A DNA stretch of 7,610 nt from an uncultured Pseudomonadota bacterium (lineage in GTDB: Bacteria; Pseudomonadota; Alphaproteobacteria; Rs-D84), in NCBI GenBank assembly GCA_947165555.1, contig CAMVAR010000027.1, positions 1-7,610 on the forward strand, written 5' to 3'. Of the stretch, positions 5,008 through 7,610 are shown piece by piece. The first letter of the stretch is position 1. The number at the start of each line of letters is the position of its first letter. Below the pieces are notes generated by a model, which saw nothing but the letters and a program-made list of their open reading frames with translations, was not told the DNA's origin and did not search any database. A program made the translations under genes and the position numbers.

Positions 5008-5526
5008 TTATTGTAAGAAGGATGGTGCCTCGGTCAGGCCAAAGACGGTTGCAATATATTTGATATATTCAGTGGTCCAACGCTCTAGTCGGTGTGGGGC
5101 GGACATGTCAAATAGTGGTACCGGACACATTATAACCGCGGTTTGGGGCAGTTGTTTTCTAATAAGGTGCCCAGACCGATTCGCGTGGTCTTCGGTTGTA
5201 ATAACAACAATCCGGTCCAAGTTGGCTTTTGTTACAATTTTCCGAATCGCAATCGCATTCTGGTATGTTGTTTTCGATTCGGATTCAACTGTGGCGTTGC
5301 CGGTATATTGATAGTTTGGCATTGCGCCAATTATGTACAAATCAGCGTCTGGATATTTTTCCATTTTTCGAATCGCAAATGGAATACGGCGGGTGTCCCC
5401 CGTAAGTACGAACATACTATCGTCTGATAATATTTGGGCGCAATCATTTGGGGTTGATTCTTTGAAAATTATACCCCCAAGAATAAATAAAAATATTAGT
5501 AAAAATGATGGACGTAATAACTTCAT
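5008..5526 (-). CDS. DUF218 (YdcF/SanA/ElyC-like) membrane-anchored protein
   Basis: A 172-residue protein with one N-terminal membrane helix (about 7-21) and a DUF218 domain that would face the periplasm, as in SanA. Family marks in order: MFVLTGDTRRIPFAIRKMEK (38-57), the strand LYIIGA (63-68), ESESKTTYQNA (81-91, the conserved E..S..T..NA block), and RIVVITTEDHANRSGHLIRK (105-124, the conserved strand-T..H..R block). Family members SanA and ElyC affect envelope barrier function and peptidoglycan or lipid-carrier metabolism; the biochemical reaction is not settled. At 172 residues it is short for the group. Its ATG overlaps the ftsX stop by 4 nt (ATGA) and no strong ribosome binding site is present, so translation is likely coupled. 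plsC follows by 22 bp. Confidence 0.85.
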   Translation of the reverse strand: MKLLRPSFLLIFLFILGGIIFKESTPNDCAQILSDDSMFVLTGDTRRIPFAIRKMEKYPDADLYIIGAMPNYQYTGNATVESESKTTYQNAIAIRKIVTKANLDRIVVITTEDHANRSGHLIRKQLPQTAVIMCPVPLFDMSAPHRLERWTTEYIKYIATVFGLTEAPSFLQ

Positions 5527-6368
5527 TTCGAATTATTTAATATGTTCAATGTGGTACGCCGCGCCACAACGGTGGCAAACAAGATAATTACCCATGGCGT
5601 TAATACCAATATACCCCAACATGTACCACTTAGTCCGATGGTTGCCATTAAACCGACGCGTGCAGAATGTGCAATACCAATAATTAACATCAATACAGGG
5701 GCCCCAATCAAAAAACCAATGGTGCATGCAATAGTGCAAATTTTCATAACAATAATCCGCATTTGTTTGGTGATAAACGAATCGTTTGCGCCAACCTGGT
5801 TTAATATTTCCAATTCACGTTTATGTAAAATGGCGGTATTGCGTGCAATAAATGATATACATATTCCAATTGTTCCGATTATTAATCCCAAAACCAGTGA
5901 TAATATGAAAATCATCTTCCATCCCGCAGAAATAGATGGTGATAATGCGTCAGAATGCGTTAAAACGCGGGCGTTTGTACCAATAGACTTTTTTATTGTA
6001 TCAATATCTGATTTGGATTTTAACTTTATTTCAAACATATTTGGCAGGTATTTTTGTAATACGCTGTTGCCGCCACTTAACCAAGGGGACATTAAACGTG
6101 TCATTTCGGCGGTTGTTAGTTCGTGCATATTGGCGATAATGTCACTGTGTTTTTGTAACATATTTTTTACATTATTGGTGTTATCGGTGTTTGTTACCTG
6201 GATGGTTATAAATGTGTCCCATTGACGATTCCATCGTAGCACGCCATTTCCAATCGCCATGGCCAACCCCAGGGCCAAAATCGCCAAAAAACTCATCAAC
6301 GCCATTATAGTGGTCATAAATATGGACTGGTCGCGAAACAGTGAAAATACAACAGGTTTTTTCATCAT
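5523..6368 (-). CDS. ftsX: Cell division protein FtsX
   Basis: Inner-membrane partner of the FtsE ATPase. FtsEX at the divisome activates septal peptidoglycan hydrolysis through the FtsX periplasmic loop and helps divisome assembly. It has 281 residues with four membrane helices at about 19-40, 150-173, 205-233 and 243-269. A periplasmic domain (42-148) between helices 1 and 2 includes LPNMFEIKL (108-116), and a cytoplasmic loop between helices 2 and 3 carries RELEILNQVGAND (184-196), the conserved region thought to contact FtsE. The start overlaps the ftsE stop by 4 nt (ATGA). An adjacent second ATG (6365) gives a protein one residue shorter. The stop overlaps the next start the same way. 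Confidence 0.92.
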   Translation of the reverse strand: MMKKPVVFSLFRDQSIFMTTIMALMSFLAILALGLAMAIGNGVLRWNRQWDTFITIQVTNTDNTNNVKNMLQKHSDIIANMHELTTAEMTRLMSPWLSGGNSVLQKYLPNMFEIKLKSKSDIDTIKKSIGTNARVLTHSDALSPSISAGWKMIFILSLVLGLIIGTIGICISFIARNTAILHKRELEILNQVGANDSFITKQMRIIVMKICTIACTIGFLIGAPVLMLIIGIAHSARVGLMATIGLSGTCWGILVLTPWVIILFATVVARRTTLNILNNSK

Positions 6369-7144
6369 ATATTCCCAATATCTTTGAATTGTTTGGACAG
6401 GTCGGCAAAATAGTCGGTGTTTTCAGTTTTTATCTTGGGCATGTGTTGTGGTGTTGGTACCTGTGTGGTTCCAATAAAGTTTAATTTGTGATTTTCAACG
6501 TGCATTACCGGAAATTTATATGTTTGCATCAGTTTTGTATTATGTGTGGCCAGTATTATGGTTGTGCCAAACATTTTATTCATCTGGATAAATAATTCCA
6601 TCAATCGTGATGCGTTTTCATCGTCCAGGTTACCCGTTGGTTCATCGGCCAGCATAATTGCAGGTTGAATAATAATTGCACGGGCAACAGACACACGTTG
6701 TTGTTGTCCCCCACTTAGCGTTTTTGGATTTGCGTTTGTATATTTTGCCAATCCAACCCATTCCAACGTTTTTGTTACCAGTTTTTGTACCTTGGCTTCG
6801 TCCAGACCGCGTACACGCAGTGGTAATGCGACATTGTCGAAAACCGATATGTGCGATAACAGGGAATATTCCTGGAATACTATTGCCATTTTGTGGCGCA
6901 TCAGACTGATTTCGTCGCGGGTCATGTTGTTCGTTATTTTTCCAAACAGTTTTATCGTGCCACGACACGGTTTGTGCAATTGGTACATTAAACGTAATAA
7001 TGTGGTTTTGCCCGCACCCGATGCACCCGATAAAAAATAGAAAGAACCGGCGCCGATGTTAAATGATACATCCGTTAAAATATCAGGGTTGTTATCATAG
7101 CGCGCCCCAACGTTTGCAAAAGAAATAATTGTGTTGTCCGACAT
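6365..7144 (-). CDS. ftsE: Cell division ATP-binding protein FtsE
   Basis: ABC-type ATPase that works with FtsX at the division septum on the cytoplasmic face. Numbered from the chosen start it has 259 residues: Walker A GASGAGKTT (40-48, Lys46), Q-loop VFQE (Gln91), ABC signature LSGGQ (143-147), Walker B IMLADEP (Asp167, Glu168) and H-loop ATHN (His201). All catalytic residues are present. FtsE is usually near 220-230 residues; the surplus is a polar tail of about 35 residues after FIG at 223-225 and about 8 extra N-terminal residues. The start is uncertain: in-frame ATGs at 7186, 7153 and 7144 all lack a good Shine-Dalgarno. I choose 7144 because family proteins begin close to the IISFANV strand. 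The longer form would add MYLTQKVFFTSMRN. It is the first gene of the operon. Confidence 0.93.
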   Translation of the reverse strand: MSDNTIISFANVGARYDNNPDILTDVSFNIGAGSFYFLSGASGAGKTTLLRLMYQLHKPCRGTIKLFGKITNNMTRDEISLMRHKMAIVFQEYSLLSHISVFDNVALPLRVRGLDEAKVQKLVTKTLEWVGLAKYTNANPKTLSGGQQQRVSVARAIIIQPAIMLADEPTGNLDDENASRLMELFIQMNKMFGTTIILATHNTKLMQTYKFPVMHVENHKLNFIGTTQVPTPQHMPKIKTENTDYFADLSKQFKDIGNI

Positions 7145-7151
7145 GTTTCGC

Positions 7152-7180
7152 ATGCTAGTAAAAAAAACTTTTTGGGTCAA
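7152..7180 (-). promoter_or_regulatory. Possible promoter of the ftsEX operon
   Basis: On the minus strand TTGACC (7180-7175, 5 of 6) is followed after 17 bp by TAGCAT (7157-7152, 4 of 6). Transcription would start about 7 nt later, at or next to the ATG at 7144, which would make ftsE leaderless from that codon. This agrees with the absence of a ribosome binding site but is a weak call on its own. Confidence 0.3.
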
Positions 7181-7191
7181 GTACATTGACG

Positions 7192-7217
7192 ATGAAAAAG
7201 ATAATAAGTTTTTTCAT
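7192..7217. repeat. Inverted repeat in the ftsE divergent region
   Basis: ATGAAAAA (7192-7199) and TTTTTCAT (7210-7217) are perfect 8-bp arms around 10 bp, lying between the ftsE promoter candidate and the -35 of the rightward gene. It may be a regulator site for either direction. The arms are low in complexity, so chance is possible. Confidence 0.25.
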
Positions 7218-7225
7218 TTTAATGC

Positions 7226-7254
7226 TTTTCAAAATAGATAAAGTGTGGTATAAT
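7226..7254 (+). promoter_or_regulatory. Strong extended -10 promoter of the right-edge gene
   Basis: TTTTCA (7226-7231, 4 of 6), a 17-bp spacer, and a perfect TATAAT (7249-7254) preceded by TGG (7246-7248), an extended -10. The predicted start is near 7261, leaving a leader of about 28 nt with AGGAGA ahead of the ATG. This is the best plus-strand promoter in the window, which suits an abundant envelope protein. Confidence 0.7.
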
Positions 7255-7288
7255 GGAGTTATAAAAAAGTTTTTAGGAGAAAAAAGAT

Positions 7289-7610
7289 ATGAAAAAATTA
7301 TTAGTTAGTTTGGTTGCCGTCGTAACTGCTGTTGGTGCGGTTTCTGCGGATTGTGCCGGAAATGGTGCGGGGTGTAAACCGAAAAAATATCGGGTTATAC
7401 GTATATCTGCGGCAAATCCGGATTCGTTGTATGGCGATAAATTTTTCGAAGGTACGCGTGACACGGTTGCACCGGATTATCGTATGGAATCATACGATTC
7501 GGTTGAAATGTACGATGATGTGGAATGGCGTGATACGAAACGCCCATTGCAATTGTCGGAACGTGGTGGGGCGGCGCGTTCGTCCGATTGGTATATCGGG
7601 GGACGGGTTG
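7289..7610 (+). CDS. Secreted, probably outer-membrane protein, cut by the right edge
   Basis: Only the first 107 codons are present, with no stop before the edge. AGGAGA (7275-7280) lies 8 nt before the ATG. The signal peptide is clear: MKKLLVSLVAVVTAVGAVSA, cut after Ala20. The mature part begins with two cysteines (22 and 29, around GNGAG), then a polar, acidic and tyrosine-rich stretch with no membrane helix (about 40-95). The last residues visible, SDWYIGGRV, resemble the first strand of small OmpA-like outer-membrane beta-barrels. A beta-barrel with an N-terminal periplasmic or surface extension is therefore my preferred guess. A soluble periplasmic protein remains possible. It is divergent from ftsE with about 140 bp between starts and has its own strong promoter. 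Confidence 0.75.
   Translation, partial: MKKLLVSLVAVVTAVGAVSADCAGNGAGCKPKKYRVIRISAANPDSLYGDKFFEGTRDTVAPDYRMESYDSVEMYDDVEWRDTKRPLQLSERGGAARSSDWYIGGRV

Noticed and set aside
5542..6225. 227-codon plus-strand frame opposite ftsX
   Set aside because: It is the antisense of a confidently identified ftsX, has no ribosome binding site, and its translation resembles no protein.
1..7610. Recoded TGA or other alternative genetic code
   Set aside because: ftsE and ftsX end in TGA at the expected family ends with ATGA overlaps, and TAG ends two other genes, so the standard stops hold.
1..7610. tRNA, rRNA, insertion sequence or attachment site
   Set aside because: I found no cloverleaf, rRNA segment, transposase frame or terminal inverted repeats with target duplications by reading both strands.

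Overview
The window most likely comes from a moderately AT-rich, Gram-negative alphaproteobacterium. The evidence is TolB, an outer-membrane-type lipoprotein, and a FtsE-FtsX-DUF218-PlsC gene run whose PlsC carries a GLYWPR block of the kind I associate with alphaproteobacteria. Placement in an uncultured, possibly host-associated order is inference only. TGA and TAG both act as stops here, so there is no sign of recoding.

Layout. Positions 1-198 hold the first 11 codons of a minus-strand gene running off the left edge and a divergent promoter region. That region contains a perfect 14-bp palindrome sitting on the -35 of a small cysteine-rich lipoprotein gene (199-567). After a clear terminator comes a 115-residue secreted two-helix protein resembling TrbC/VirB2 pilins (679-1026), with its own promoter and terminator. 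Converging on it is a minus-strand pair: a 75-residue ribbon-helix-helix protein (2033-2260) followed by an unrecognised 307-residue basic protein (1077-2000). The promoter of this pair is strong and crowded with inverted and direct repeats. The arrangement looks like an autoregulated toxin-antitoxin or similar two-gene module and is the best candidate here for something undescribed.

Next, on the plus strand, are tolB (2503-3825) and a secreted staphylococcal-nuclease-like protein (3825-4238) whose start codon overlaps the tolB stop. A symmetric terminator at 4237-4261 separates them from a converging minus-strand operon read as ftsE, ftsX, a DUF218 (SanA/ElyC/YdcF-like) gene and plsC (7144 down to 4278). 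Its first three genes are joined by 4-nt ATGA overlaps. Divergent from ftsE is a secreted or outer-membrane protein gene starting at 7289 and cut by the right edge.

Working together: apart from the ribbon-helix-helix pair, almost everything concerns the cell envelope. TolB belongs to the Tol-Pal system that keeps the outer membrane attached during constriction. FtsEX controls septal wall hydrolysis. PlsC makes phosphatidic acid. DUF218 proteins of the SanA/ElyC type are linked to envelope integrity. The remaining small proteins are exported. The plus-strand genes at 679 and 2503 share a nearly identical core promoter (GCTTGCAT, 17 bp, TAAAAT).
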